A stretch of 64,000 bases of DNA from Lycium barbarum (taxonomy: Eukaryota > Streptophyta > Magnoliopsida > Solanales > Solanaceae). Below are positions 23,838-34,817 of the stretch, piece by piece. The notes below the pieces were generated by a model, which ran no database searches, was not told where the DNA came from, and saw only the letters and a program-made list of their open reading frames with translations. The DNA lies in contig NC_083341.1 in NCBI RefSeq assembly GCF_019175385.1, forward strand, positions 62,281,800-62,345,799. The letters are read 5' to 3'. A program made the position numbers and the translations under genes. The first letter of the stretch is position 1. Every line of letters starts with the position of its first letter.

Positions 23838-26771
23838 AAGGAATAAACTGTAGCAAATTCTAGGTAAATAACAGATAATAGGGGAAAACAAGTCACTCAG
23901 CAATCTCAAGAGCTAGTTTGGACTTTTATACTTGGTTTTGAAAGAAATCTAACCTCCAACCCCTCTACACTTGAACCTTTCCTAGATGAGCCAACAGAGT
24001 AGGTATTGACAAGCATACATAATGTTCAAAATGTCACTTACACTCTTTCTAGGATCAGGGATAAACCACAAACCTTATATCTTTGACATTTCTATTAACC
24101 TTCTATCTAGGCAGTCCCAAATATATCCAACAAGTTACAAGAAAAATCCCCTTATCTTCACATAAATTAGCAAGGTTCAGAAATGGCAAAGCAAGGTAAG
24201 CAAGCAAGGAAAAAGAAAGCAATCCATTTTGGCCTCAATAAAAACAAGCAAATGCCACATAATTTCAAAGAATTACATCTTTTAACCACCTCTTAGACTA
24301 ACTAAATAGCAGTGAGTAAACTAGTTTTACTTCTATCATAACAAGCTACAACAAAATCAAGTAGCAAGTTCATTGTCATGGCTTCTGATTTTCTAATCTT
24401 AGCTTGTTTTAAGTTAACGAGGTCTTAACTATTCACCAAAGTCACTTTGCATCCTAGTCAACTTTATAAAACCAACAGAATTCTACATTTTTTTATTTTA
24501 TTTAAAGCTTACATACAAAAGTCCAAAACAAAGTAAAGAAGACAACCGAGGTCTTACTCAGTCAAAGAGGGTGATCAAAAGAAATATTAAACAAGTCCAT
24601 AAGGGTCATGGGAGCATGAATCTGCCCTAAGTTGAGTAAAAGATCAGACAAGATCATAGTGATAAAAAACAGAGAAGAGTACACATAGAAACACTCACAA
24701 ACAACTAGGCCTTGGGCATAGGGGATCATGGTTCCATTCTTAGGTCATCAATACCATATTTAGACAGAAAAATACAAGGGAGGATGGAGGAACATGTGAA
24801 CACATAGGTCTGGGATCACAAACAACTAGCAGACACCTTGTTTATATTTCAAAAGCAGATTTTTGTCCTCTATTTTAGCATTACAGTAAATCCAGGAAAG
24901 TTTAATTCTTTTTTATACTCCTTACATATTCATACAATAAGGGTGTGTAAAGGTCTGTCTTCCTAACAATTTGAAGTCAAATTTAAAACATAGCAGTATT
25001 CCATTAATCTAGCTAGCAAGAGAAAAGGAAAACTGTTATAAGAAAAATAAGATCCACACAACATAGTCTACACAAAACAGCCTCCTTCTTTCTTTTTGTA
25101 GCAGATTCTAGGCAAATATTAGTAATACCCACAGATTCAGAGGTGAATTTTAAGACTTCAAAGATTTTACTAACAAGAAAATTTAAGAAAAAAACATTAA
25201 GTTACCCTTTTAAAAGAAGTTACACCATTAGAAGTGATTCTAATCCAACAAATGCTTGGAAAGGATCAATTTTGACTTCTAAACTTGGACTTTAACGGGC
25301 TTCTAAAGGCAGAAATTCAAACCTTTTAATGCAGAATCAATCTGTGAGCATGACTAGGATCAAAAACCACACCAAACAACTAAACTATTAGACAAAATTG
25401 ATCTATTGTAGTTACACAGGACCTTATTCATAGCATAAGGAACAAAAAATCTCAAGAAAGGATTAAATACTCAAACCTAATGAACAGTATCATATCAAAG
25501 AAACTGAACTTTAAATAACTTGATATAGATTATATTGAGTTCCATACAACGCCCTCTAAATCCCATTTCCTAGTTCTAAATCCCAGAAGGGGAAACAACA
25601 AAACAAAACTCAAACATGATTCACAAACAAGCTTAATCACATTACATTAGTCTTAAACAACATCGACACTTCACTTATTAACTAAAACTAGGCAGAAATG
25701 TATCCAAACTAGTGAAACAAAGCTTCACACACACATTTAGACAATAATATAATCATTTAATAATCTTGTGAAGACTGAACTGATTTAAATAGTAGGATAG
25801 GGATATTACCTCTTGCAAAGTCAACCTAAAGATCAAATGAGGAGATTGAATCAAGCTCTCAACAACAAACATTTCCAAAACCTTTTTCAAGGCTTTTTCT
25901 CTCCTTTTTTTTTTGTGTAATTCCATGTTTTTTCAGTGTAATCTTCTCTATATGAAGAAGTATCTATATCTACTTTTAGTAATATATCTATATATGTAAT
26001 ATATATTTGAGTAAATTATCAAAAACATACAAACCCTTACAGTTGAGCAGCCCCTTTTTTCCAGAAAAAAGATACATATCCTCTTATGTCACATATCATA
26101 TCTATTTATAGCAGGGGGGAATATACCCTAGGGACAAAAATGGAAGATTCTAGACTCTTCCAAATGAATTTCCCCTCATGCACAAAATCAGAATTCAAAA
26201 TCAAGTAAAACAAAAGGGATTTTATCCTTATCGTACTAATGGCAAAAAACAATTCTAAAATCATACGAAAATGGTACACCCAAGGACAAAATGATTCTCA
26301 ATCGTTACATAACAGAAACCATGAACGCACCTAGTCACACACAAAGACAAAAATTGTACCAAAATCGGTCCAACAGGGCCGTTGTAAAACAATCCAAACC
26401 CTACATATTGTTATAACAATACAAATGCCCATGCCCACCATTTACCTGTTATAGTGTGGTGGAACTTTAGGCTTGCCCATGGCATCCCCCACCATAGGAA
26501 ATAGTGGGGAAATACCCACATATGATAAGAAATGGTGGATTAATGCTGGAATCATGGTGGGACAGCGGTGGCGCCTCCTGGTTGAAACTCCAGCAGCCAC
26601 CAGTGTCTCTCAAAAGCGAAAGAGACGAAGTATATTTTAGGGTAACAAAATGACGGTTCCAGGAAAATAAATTGGGGGGCGGGGTAAGTATATTATTTAC
26701 TCCCCCCCCCCCCCCCCCCAAAAAAAACAAAATATATATAATACACATTTTTTAAAATAGTATATAGTTAG
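23838..26771 (-). repeat. U3 tandem block, copy 3 (about 2.93 kb), continuing into the LTR start
   Basis: Same start as copies 1 and 2. After TATAGTTAG at 26771 the sequence continues into the outer 420 bp of the LTR instead of another block. The same junction is seen in the 3' LTR near 905-925. G-run/C-run at about 26676-26719. Confidence 0.88.
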
Positions 26772-27190
26772 AAAATTAATTTAACACAAAATTCCCCCTA
26801 TAATAATCTTTTGGCAAGATAAAAATCGTAATACATCGTTTTAAAATACGAGCTTCGAAACGAGCCCAATATCAATATACTTTCGAGCAATTTTTAAGAA
26901 TGGAAATAAATGCAATAAAAATGAGCGGTAATTTATATAACGTCTTTAATTAACTATTTTCTCGAGTTGGGCGGAGCGGGATATGTATCTTTTTCTCAAA
27001 TCACATTTGTGACAATAAATAACTCGTAACTTCTTGTAATATGAAAAAATAATAATTAAATGTCAATTTTTGCAATTTTCTCGGGATTTTTGAATTTTTA
27101 ATTTTGAAGGTGCATCCTCGCTCCATCTTTGACTCGAGAATTTTGAGAATTAAAATACGTATCCTATGCGGTGAAAATTAGGTGTCAACA

Positions 27191-28498
27191 TTGTTCTATT
27201 GTGTTGGCTTGATGCCACGTGTTGTTAGTAGATATAGGGAATTGTTGTTACATCTTGATTGTGATTTGGTAGTACCTTTCTTTTTGACGTTGATACGAGG
27301 GCCATGTTGGTACTTGTGACACAGATATATTGTTAGTGTACCCATGTCGGTACTTGTGACATTGATATGTTGTTGACATACCCATGATTGGTACTTGTGA
27401 TATTGAGCTGATTCTTAATGTTGACACATGCATTGCACTAATTCTTAGTCTTTAGGATATAATATTGATATACTGTTGGTACTTGATGAAACACTGTGAT
27501 AAGCTAGGATCAATTTTTAAATAAAAGTGATGTGAGAGTCCGATATTCGATGTTAGTCCCGAAATCGTTGATTGAGTGAGTGCATGGACTCTACGGGTCC
27601 CCTAGGGTGGTGCCGATAAGAATCCCCCGTGGGCAAAGATCTGGGATCTCGTCTGTCTATTGGGCAAAGATCAGGGACGAGTGGCACTTAGACTTCGCGA
27701 GTCACCTTGGGTTGTGCTACCGAGACGTAGAGGTATTCCGTCCATAATACATGTGTACACAGCATTGCATTGCATGGCATTGCATTGCATTTACATTCAT
27801 ACATTATTGCATTGCATTGCATTGCATCATGGCTTATATTAAGATGGTTTGGTGCTTTACTTATGATGTTGGCTTCAGATTGGTCATATTGAGACTTCGC
27901 ACAATTGGGTTTAGATGCTTTACTTAGGCAATGACGTGTACTTGGTTCCAATTGTATTTGACTTATACTTGTTGATTTATCTGCCTATCTTGATTTATTA
28001 TCTGAATTATGTTAGCTATACTTCGTCGTCCTATGATACCTACCAGTACTATGGTTATGTACTGATCTGCACTTGCTGCATTCTTTTATGAATGCAGAGT
28101 ACCAGGTTTGTTCTTCCTCCGTCTCCCGTGGCTGATAGTTATCATCAACTTAGTATCGAGTTTCCAGGATGAGCATGAGTCGTTCGCCGCCTTGAAGACT
28201 TCTCTTATATCCATGTCTTACTTGTCTACTCGGAGACATAGATAAATTGATGTATTATTATATTCCAGACTTGTATAATTTCATTTAGATGATATTTTAT
28301 GACTTAGCTTAGACCCTGGGGGTATTTTCCTTATTCCGCACTATTTCTATTATATATTATTGTGATACTTACGTAAATATTCTTTTCTTCTTGATTGATT
28401 TGTTTATTTGTGTTTTTACTTATCGTTGGGTTGATGGTTCGCTTACCGAGGTGGAAAAGGTAAGTGCCCGCACGACTTAGTCGAAATGGATGGTGACA
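27191..28498 (+). mobile_element. right part of a Del/Tekay-type LTR disrupted by the Tat/Ogre-type element
   Basis: The sequence from TTGTTCTATTGTGTTGGCTT is homologous to about 40446-41782, the right half of the LTR at 38980-41782. Shared landmarks are the GCATT minisatellite (27762-27828), the ACCAGT/CTGCA stretch near 28045-28110 and the final GTAAGTGCCCGCACGACTTA and TGACA end at 28498. The missing left half would lie beyond the window start, on the far side of the Tat/Ogre insertion. The first 5 bp, TTGTT, are the expected right copy of its target duplication. Confidence 0.8.
27762..27828 (+). repeat. GCATT pentanucleotide minisatellite in LTR
   Basis: Repeated GCATT units with GCATGGCATT variants and a central ATTCATACATTATT interruption. 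A shorter version lies at the same LTR position at 41071-41125. Confidence 0.8.
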
Positions 28499-29941
28499 TA
28501 CCGAACCACTTATTTAACCAATATGTGAGAGTTGTCATATGTGTGAGATGTGTGTATGATTACATGAACACTTTGGCTTTAAATTTCTGTTTCATCTTAA
28601 GTGTTGAGATGGTTTAGTCCTAAAACCTATTAAATAAGAGCTTATTTAATGACATCACTTGTGTCCTTTTGTTTTCACCCATTCCTGTGATTTGAATATT
28701 TTTCCTTGCCTAAGTTAAACTGGGATCTTGTATGCCTATATGCTATCAGTGCTAGCCTATAGTTTGACCTTTGTGAAAATAGTATTCCTGATGCCGATTC
28801 TTGCTCTATGTTGTGTCAAAATGTTTCCAGCATATAGGTGTTTGGTTACAGAACTTTGTCTGAAATGAATGACCATTTTGAAAGTGTCTCGGATAATAGC
28901 ATATGTTAAACAGTGCATCAATCATGTTGCTTTATATATGGTTCACTGTGGTGCATTTTTAACTCCTGTATAATCCCTTCCCTCTTCCCTTTGCTTGGAT
29001 AAATAGCCTATGCATATTGTTGTTGTTTTTTTTATGACCAGAGATTAGCTTTAAGAATGTTAGTTGTAAATTGGCATGATCTTTTTCCTCTTTATCACCT
29101 TTGTCATGTGTATAGCTCTATTTTACCAATAATGAAACCATGTGGTATAAGTTGGTTGGGAGATTATCATGTGGTTGCTCCTACTTTTAGAACAACATAA
29201 GTGCTGCTGATTTTAACTTGGAATTGTAAAAATGTTCATCTTGGATATTGAATATTGGCATAGACAGATGTATAGGCCAAATAGATGTTAAATGTGATTC
29301 ATGTGTAGTTAATATATGTTAAAAATGCCATACTTCATGTTTACCTTTATCCTTTGCTTTATTCTGTGCTATTACTATGATAGTATACATGAGATATAAA
29401 AGTTATAAACAGTCTGTATACACTTTGGTGTACATAAGAGAGTATACCTTGTATATCATTAAGTTGAACTTGTGATTTTTTATCTTGCATGCCTTGTGGT
29501 AAGTCTTTGGGCCTGTTTTGCTATTTGTTTGCCCCTATTGGACTTACCGCGTTATCTGATCCTAGATTTGGGCCTGTTGCTTTGCAATTCCTGTCTGTTT
29601 GGGCTTATATGTTTAGTTTGTTTTATTCCACTGAATGTAGTATGTATACTTAGCGTATGTATGAATACATGATTTATATATGTGTTTGTGTTTACTACTT
29701 AGGTTCTTTATTAATTCATTGATTAAGTTTAGATACCCTCTAACCGCTATTCCCCCTTTCCCCCCTCTTCGTTTGCATGGAACCGTCAACGTCGTCCACT
29801 TGGCCCGATCTCCCATTGAAAACCTATTAGGACAGAGGCTTAACTTCCTTCTTTCGATCGAGTTCGTATTCTTGAAGGCCTAACCATGGGTGAAAATGGT
29901 CAACTAGTGGGCTTCAGTAGGCCCACCAGCCTAACTCCATC

Positions 29942-30013
<72 letters not shown>

Positions 30014-30133
30014 ATGGATTCTTGTATAAATATTGGAGCCCAAATGCGTTAGAACTTAGGAAACTTAGATGGTCGTTAAATATTTTCTTGGAATGATTTT
30101 TATAAAAGTTGAACACAGTTACAATAACTATTG
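28499..30133 (+). other. unassigned AT-rich sequence, probably part of a Tat-type LTR
   Basis: No convincing coding sequence; the best frame (29472-29672) is hydrophobic low-complexity. Its right edge is one flank of the LINE, so it should be continuous with 34698-34817 and then 37410-38211, which is recognisably the end of a plus-strand Tat-type LTR. Short GGGCC-containing stretches near 29508-29600 resemble those LTRs. Its left boundary is unclear. Confidence 0.4.
29944..30010. repeat. TA dinucleotide microsatellite
   Basis: An uninterrupted TA run of about 65 bp, one of the longest simple repeats in the window. Confidence 0.95.
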
Positions 30134-30153
30134 GATTTTTTTAAAATTAATAT

Positions 30154-30174
30154 CCATTAGGCACTGCCTAATGG
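30154..30174 (-). other. 3'-terminal hairpin of the LINE
   Basis: Two perfect 10-bp arms, CCATTAGGCA and TGCCTAATGG, are separated by a single base and lie about 20 bp from the A-rich tail. A 3' stem-loop is a known recognition site for the reverse transcriptase in some LINE families. That role here is inference. Confidence 0.7.
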
Positions 30175-30402
30175 CTTATTTCATTAATAAGTAATAAAAG
30201 AAGTAGCTTACATCATGCTCAAAGTAGGAACTAGCTAAAATAAGATGTTCTAAAACTAGAGTGAAGTTCAAGCACAAGTAGCTCTCCCTTCCTACCACAA
30301 TGTCACTAGGTTGCATTTCTGCATCCTCCTATATGCATAATAAGTACAATATGATAATGATCATCATGAAATCTTCTTGGTCTTAATCCTCAAATTTGGG
30401 TA

Positions 30403-30996
30403 CTAATTCTTGTCCATGTTGATAAGTGTCCTGCCAGTGCTTGAAAGATCATGAAATCCATTTATCTCCAACTTGCTGCCTGTGTCCAATGCCATGTTAG
30501 CTAAGTAGTTAGCAATCTTGTTTCCTTCCCTGTAGATATGCTCTATATGTACTGAACATAATTGCATAAACTTCTGTATGTCCTCTATTATTGTAATAAG
30601 ATGCCATGGTGTTGAACTGCTTCCTTGTAGTATTCTCTTAAGCTGCATGAAATCAGTTTCAATGATCACTTGTGGGATCCCCTTAAGTATACAGAAATAT
30701 AGAGCTTCTTTGACTGCCTCATCTTCTGCTACCATATTGGTTGTGTCTGCTATATGTGCTGCCTGTGCATATATAATGTCTCCATTGTGATTTCTGCAAC
30801 AAAAACCATAAGAACTTGGCCCTGGATTACCCCTACTAGCTCTATCCGTGTTGATCTTTATATGCCCATCTACTGGTGCTTGCCATATGATTTTCTTGTA
30901 ATGCAAAATTGGCCTCCATATTTCTAAGAAATCCAACTTTGGCCATCCTGTTGGTACATGAGTAGCCTCGGAAACTTGACCCTCACCAGTTGCCAA
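30403..30996 (-). pseudogene. LINE RNase H domain
   Basis: A 197-aa frame with a plant LINE-type RNase H: KINTDRASRGNPGPSSYGF (first Asp), AEDEAVKEAL (Glu), VIIETDF (second Asp) and NKIANYLANMA. The last motif normally has Asp after NxxA but has Asn here, so the fourth metal ligand is lost. In an intact LINE this domain would degrade the RNA strand of the cDNA hybrid. It overlaps the end of the preceding frame (30924-31916) in another phase, showing a frameshift. Confidence 0.82.
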
Positions 30997-31916
30997 ATAG
31001 TTTTATGAACCTGATATTCTAAACTTGGAATTGTCATGCTTCCTCCATGCTTGATTTTATTTCTTCTCTTCCAAATTTCCCACATGATAACTGCTGGTAT
31101 AGCCTTCAACATCTGCTGCACCTTAGTTGGTCCATCATATTTCCAACATTTTATGATCACTTGACTAAGCAGCAAGCCTTCAGTATTGATACCTTCACAT
31201 GAAACAAACATTCCCCATAGCTTGGTAGCTACTGGAGAGGTTAGAAAAAGATGTGCCATTGTTTCTTGCTTTGGTTCTTGACAACACCAACACCTTGATG
31301 GCATGCTCACTCCCCAACTGTGAAGAACTTGATCTGTTGGCAGCTTAAATTTCCATGCTCTCCATATAAAGAATGGCATCTTGAAAGGAAGTCCTCTCTC
31401 CCATATATACTTGTAAAGATCTTCCCTCTCATCCTTTTGTCTAATATAATTCCATGCATTTTTGATAGAAAACTTACCATTTTGTTCCGACATCCACCAG
31501 GTTTTGTCCAAAGGCAATGTATCTACTAGTGGAGAGATAGTTTGCACTATATGTTGAAAAATATCCTCAGAAAGTTGTTCACTCAAAGCATCCAAATTCC
31601 ATTCTCCTCCACTACTAAACTGTTTCACTTCAATCTCCTCTTCTACATGATTTTCTTCCACAACATGATATAAAGCACCTAGTGAAATACAGTTATCAAA
31701 CCAGAAGCTAGTATCTCCCTGTCTTATCTGCCACCAAATTTGATGCTCTACTAAATCCCTGACAAGAATCATCTTCTTCCATGTACAGGATCCTCCCCTA
31801 GCAATGCCTATCATAGGATGCAATTTCTTGCAATACTTGTTGATCATGAATGAAGCCCATAGAGAAGGCTCTGTTCTTAGGTTCCACCATAACTTGCAGA
31901 ACAAAGCATTTGACAT
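30924..31916 (-). pseudogene. LINE zinc-binding RT-associated region
   Basis: A 330-aa frame downstream of the RT. It contains the segment found after many plant LINE RTs (zf-RVT): FSIKNAWNYI, WRAWKFKLPTDQVL, then RCWCCQEPKQETMAHLFLTS. The Cys-X-Cys-Cys and His of the putative zinc site are present, but the later Cys is replaced by Ser. The N-terminal part (LWWNLRTEPSLWASFM, SCTWKKM) matches the linker usual in these proteins. Its function is unknown; it is thought to help nucleic acid binding. Confidence 0.75.
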
Positions 31917-32119
31917 GTCAAAAACTGATCTAAAACCAAGGCCACCCTCTTCCTTTGGTAGACAAGCAGCCTCCCATGTGATCCAATGTCTACACCTTCT
32001 ATCACTTTTGTAATTCTAGAAAAATCTAGCTAGAAGCCTGTGTATGTGTCTGATCACTCCAATTGGTGGGCTCATAGCATAAAGAATATGCAAAGGCATA
32101 CTCTGTAGGACATTTGAAA

Positions 32120-33216
32120 TCAATACAGCCCTACCACCATAGGACAATATATTCCCATGCAAAATTTTATTCTTCTACCAATTTTCTTGATTATGTCATC
32201 ATAATATGCAATCTTGTATCTTCCATAGTATATTGGGCAACCAAGATAAGTAAAAGAAAAGGATCCCTTTCTTATCTTAGTAATTCCCATTATTCTTCTG
32301 ACCATAGTTTGAGAAACTTTATGATGAACATAGAAAGCACTCTTATTCAAGTTGACTAATTGTCTAGACACTTCCTCATACTGCTGAATTTTCTTCATCA
32401 TAAGCTTAATTGAATCTTTCTCTGCAGACAAGAATAATATGGTGTGATCAACATATGAGAGATGATTAATAAGAGGACTCCACTTAGGCATGTCAAATGG
32501 TTTGAATCTGTCCTTTTCTAAGAGTGCATTTAGACTTCTAGAGAGAACTTCTGCTGATATAATGAACAAAGTAGGAGATAGTGGATCTCCTTGTTTAACT
32601 CCTCTTGAAGAGGTGAAGAAACCATGTGTTTGTCCATTTATGAGCACTGAGTATGAATTACTTGAAACCAGCCTAAACACCATCTCAATAATGATTTCAC
32701 TAAAGCCAAACTTCCTGAGTACCTTAGTAAAAAAACCAAGAAACTCTGTCATATGCTTTCATCATATCCAATTTAACTACCATGTTGGCAGTTTCAGTTC
32801 TTTTGGAAATATCTCTGACTATTTCTTGTGCTAACAACACGTACTATGCTCCCCCCCCCCCCCCTTCACAAAGCCTGACTGGTTCCTGGAAATTAACAGT
32901 GGCAATAGTTGAACCAGTCTTTCATGTAGTACTCTTGAGATGATCTTATTGCTAAAGTTACTTAGGCTGATTGGCCTGAGATCGAAAAAGTCTCAACTAT
33001 GTCCTTCTTTGGCAGTAGCACCAGGTTTGTATGAGTAATGAAATTGGGAAGTTCATATCCAACAAATAAGGCTCTTACCATGTTGATAATGTCCTCCTTC
33101 ACTATATTCCAACAATGTTGGAAAAAACAGCCAGTGAAACCATCAGGGCCACTTGCACTGTCCCCACTTAGTCCAAAAACAGCTGATTTGATCTCCTTCT
33201 CAGAAGGAAATTCCAC
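32120..33216 (-). pseudogene. LINE reverse transcriptase (broken)
   Basis: The N-terminal piece 33216-32962 has GDSASGPDGFTGCFFQHCW and NLVLLPKK. After frame breaks, motif A (KLDMMKAYDRVSW) can be read near 32790-32740. The 32752-32120 frame (210 aa) holds motif B (RGVKQGDPLSPTLFI) and motif C. Motif C is YVDH at residues 100-103, where active enzymes have a double Asp, so the second Asp is lost. A run of 14 C on the plus strand (about 32851-32864) interrupts the QSGFVKG segment and shifts the frame. RT would copy LINE RNA at the nicked target. Confidence 0.85.
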
Positions 33217-33425
33217 TAGTTCTTAATTAAGCTCCTTAGTAATAACTGTCTGCTATAGAAGTTAACTGCCTCAGCTGCAATATCTTAATTAGTAGTTAAC
33301 TGCTCTCCATCTCTATTCTGAATATTGGCTAACTTAAGCTTCTTTCTTCTTCCATTTACATAAGAGTGGAAGAATCTTGTGTTTCCATCCCTATCTTTGA
33401 ACCACTTCATGCCTAACTTTTGCCT
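33217..33425 (-). pseudogene. linker between LINE endonuclease and reverse transcriptase
   Basis: The minus strand continues in the endonuclease frame with LGMKWFKDRDGNTRFFHSYV and NGRRKKLKLANIQN, a linker usual in plant LINEs, then stops and shifts frame before the RT piece. A TAG at about 33427 separates it from the upstream frame. Confidence 0.65.
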
Positions 33426-34454
33426 CTAGTATGCCTCTTCTAAATGTAAGTATTTACTAAGTTCAGCCTGAAATCTATGCAACTGAGCTCTGTTCTCCAT
33501 GGATGGATCAACCTCAAACTGAGTTTCATGTGCAAGAATCACCTCTTCTAGAGTGGTAACCTTCTGGAAAATGTTTCCATAAGTTGCCTCACTCCATTCC
33601 ACCAGTCTTCTCTTCAACTTCTTCAGTTTGTGCTGAAAAATGAAAAAATAATTTCCTGCAAAATCTATTGTCCAATTCTCAATTACAACCTGATTGAAAG
33701 TAGCATGATGAATCCAAAAATTTAGAAATTTGAAAGGCTTGATTATCTTCTCAGTTTCTTGCCTTATCTGCAACTCTATTGGAGCATGGTCTGAGCCTTT
33801 TTTGATTAGGTGAGTGATAACCATTTGAGGGGCCTGATCTATCATCTTCTGATTGCTCAAGATTCAATCTAATCTCTTAAAGATAGTAGCTGCATCTGAT
33901 CTGCCATTCCACCATGTGAAAGTGCTGCCCATATATCCCAAATCATACAAATGACAGTCATTTATGCAAGCTGCAAAGTCTTCAGTCTCTTGAAACAATA
34001 CTGGCAAATCACCTAACTTCTCTTCATCAGACAGAATCACATTAAAATCACCTCCCACTAGCCAAGGAATTTGCCATTGTCCTGCTAAATGAATCATAGA
34101 ATCCCACAAGTTTCTTCTTATGCTTACATCACAAAAAGCATATACCACTGAGACTAAAGCCTCCTGCATTGTCTGTTGATGTACTACTCTTACTATCAGA
34201 TGTTGAGCATGATCCTCAAATAAGTGAACTTCCCATTCTTCCATAACAAATAACTAAATCTTGCCTGTGCAGTTAGCAAGAGCTAATTGATGTCTCAATC
34301 TTCTTCTGAAAGAGTCTAATTCTGTAGCATCCTGAAAAGGCTCCATTAATATTATTAATTGATATTGATTCCTTCTATTTAGATTAGTTAATCTCTCAAA
34401 AGCTTGTTGAGTATTGACTGATCTAATATTCCAAAATAAGGCTTTGTTCATCAT
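33426..34454 (-). pseudogene. LINE apurinic-type endonuclease and following region
   Basis: Three open pieces in one frame (34454-34254, 34244-33864, 33860-33426) are separated only by single stop codons. Endonuclease/exonuclease/phosphatase family motifs are visible: FWNIRS (Asn), IILMEPFQ (Glu), LVGGDFNVIL (Asp, Asn), GSTFTWWNGR and GSDHAPI (Asp-His). The enzyme nicks target DNA to prime reverse transcription. The start MMNKALFWNIR at 34454 follows directly after two adjacent stops that end the ORF1 tail, the usual arrangement of plant L1 ORF1 and ORF2. The C-terminal 33700-33426 part is a helical linker. Confidence 0.83.
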
Positions 34455-34650
34455 TGTTTGTTTAACTTGGAGGCTGCCAGTCTTTTTGATAAACTTCTAA
34501 TTGGGAGAGCTTTCTCTTTCTGAGTTTTTCATGCTTTAAATTTACTAGTGGTTTCTTTCAACTTATTGACATGTTTTGGGGAGAGATCAGCTTCTTTGCT
34601 AATATGCTTGGCATTAGCATGAGTTTGACGAACTTTGGATCTTTACAAGG
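34455..34650 (-). pseudogene. C-terminal tail of LINE ORF1
   Basis: One minus-strand frame reads a basic tail (KVRQTHANAKHISKEAD, KHVNKLKETTSKFKA, then after one TGA a segment ending SLSKRLAASKLNKQ) and stops with two adjacent TGA/TAA-type codons overlapping the ORF2 start. The length, basic nature and position fit the end of the nucleic-acid-binding ORF1 protein. The rest of ORF1 is absent. Confidence 0.55.
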
Positions 34651-34812
34651 TCTTATAAAAATTATCAAACTGGAAAATTAGTAGTATATGCATGTGTAAA
34701 CTATTTTGGAATGAGAATATTGGACCTATTTTAGGCTTTTAAACCTTCAAAAATTTGGAAAAAAATAAGTGGACAACTTTTGAACCAAAACGAATTGGGC
34801 TCAATTTATTGG

Positions 34813-34817
34813 ACTTC
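34813..34817. repeat. target-site duplication ACTTC, left
   Basis: ACTTC directly precedes the TG start of the solo LTR and is repeated at 37410-37414. Confidence 0.88.

Larger units (their letters stand above)
15419..27190 (-). mobile_element. 5' LTR of the Tat/Ogre-type element, expanded to about 11.8 kb
   Basis: The outer boundary is TGTTGACACCTAATTTTC at 27190 (minus strand), matching the start of the 3' LTR at 1352. The inner boundary is the GCTACA end at 15419, next to the primer-binding site. Near the inner end the minus strand has the Ogre/Tat signature of a GGATCC-TTAA stretch, GGGGTGCC and GGGGGATCACGAGAACCC (about 15740-15675), also present in related form at 37980-38040. Most of the length comes from three tandem copies of a block of about 2.9 kb in U3. 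Subtracting two copies leaves about 5.9 kb, close to ordinary Ogre LTR size. Small open frames inside recur between copies and resemble no proteins. Confidence 0.82.
30134..34697 (-). mobile_element. 5'-truncated L1-type LINE, minus strand
   Basis: Read on the minus strand, the order is the ORF1 tail, an endonuclease, reverse transcriptase, a zinc-binding RT-associated domain and RNase H, then a 3' end with a short hairpin and an A-rich tail (TTTTAAAAAAA, about 30134). This is the layout of plant L1-type LINEs with a terminal RNase H. Only the last ~60 codons of ORF1 are present, so the copy is 5'-truncated near 34650-34697. A weak candidate target duplication is AACTATTGGA left of the tail against AACTATTTTGGA near 34699. 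Many stops and frameshifts make it inactive. Confidence 0.82.

Noticed and set aside
20519..26748. Small minus-strand frames with a repeated PPFPVVGDAMGEP-like sequence (20519-20707, 23412-23600; related frames at 23336-23683 and 26467-26748)
   Set aside because: They recur only because the U3 block is triplicated. Frame and length change between copies, and no family is recognised.
27660..27951. Frames over the GCATT array with Cys/His/Met repeats
   Set aside because: Translation of a minisatellite, on both strands, inside an LTR.
29472..29672. 66-aa hydrophobic Leu/Cys-rich plus-strand frame
   Set aside because: Composition-driven, no conserved motif, and it lies in sequence likely belonging to an LTR.
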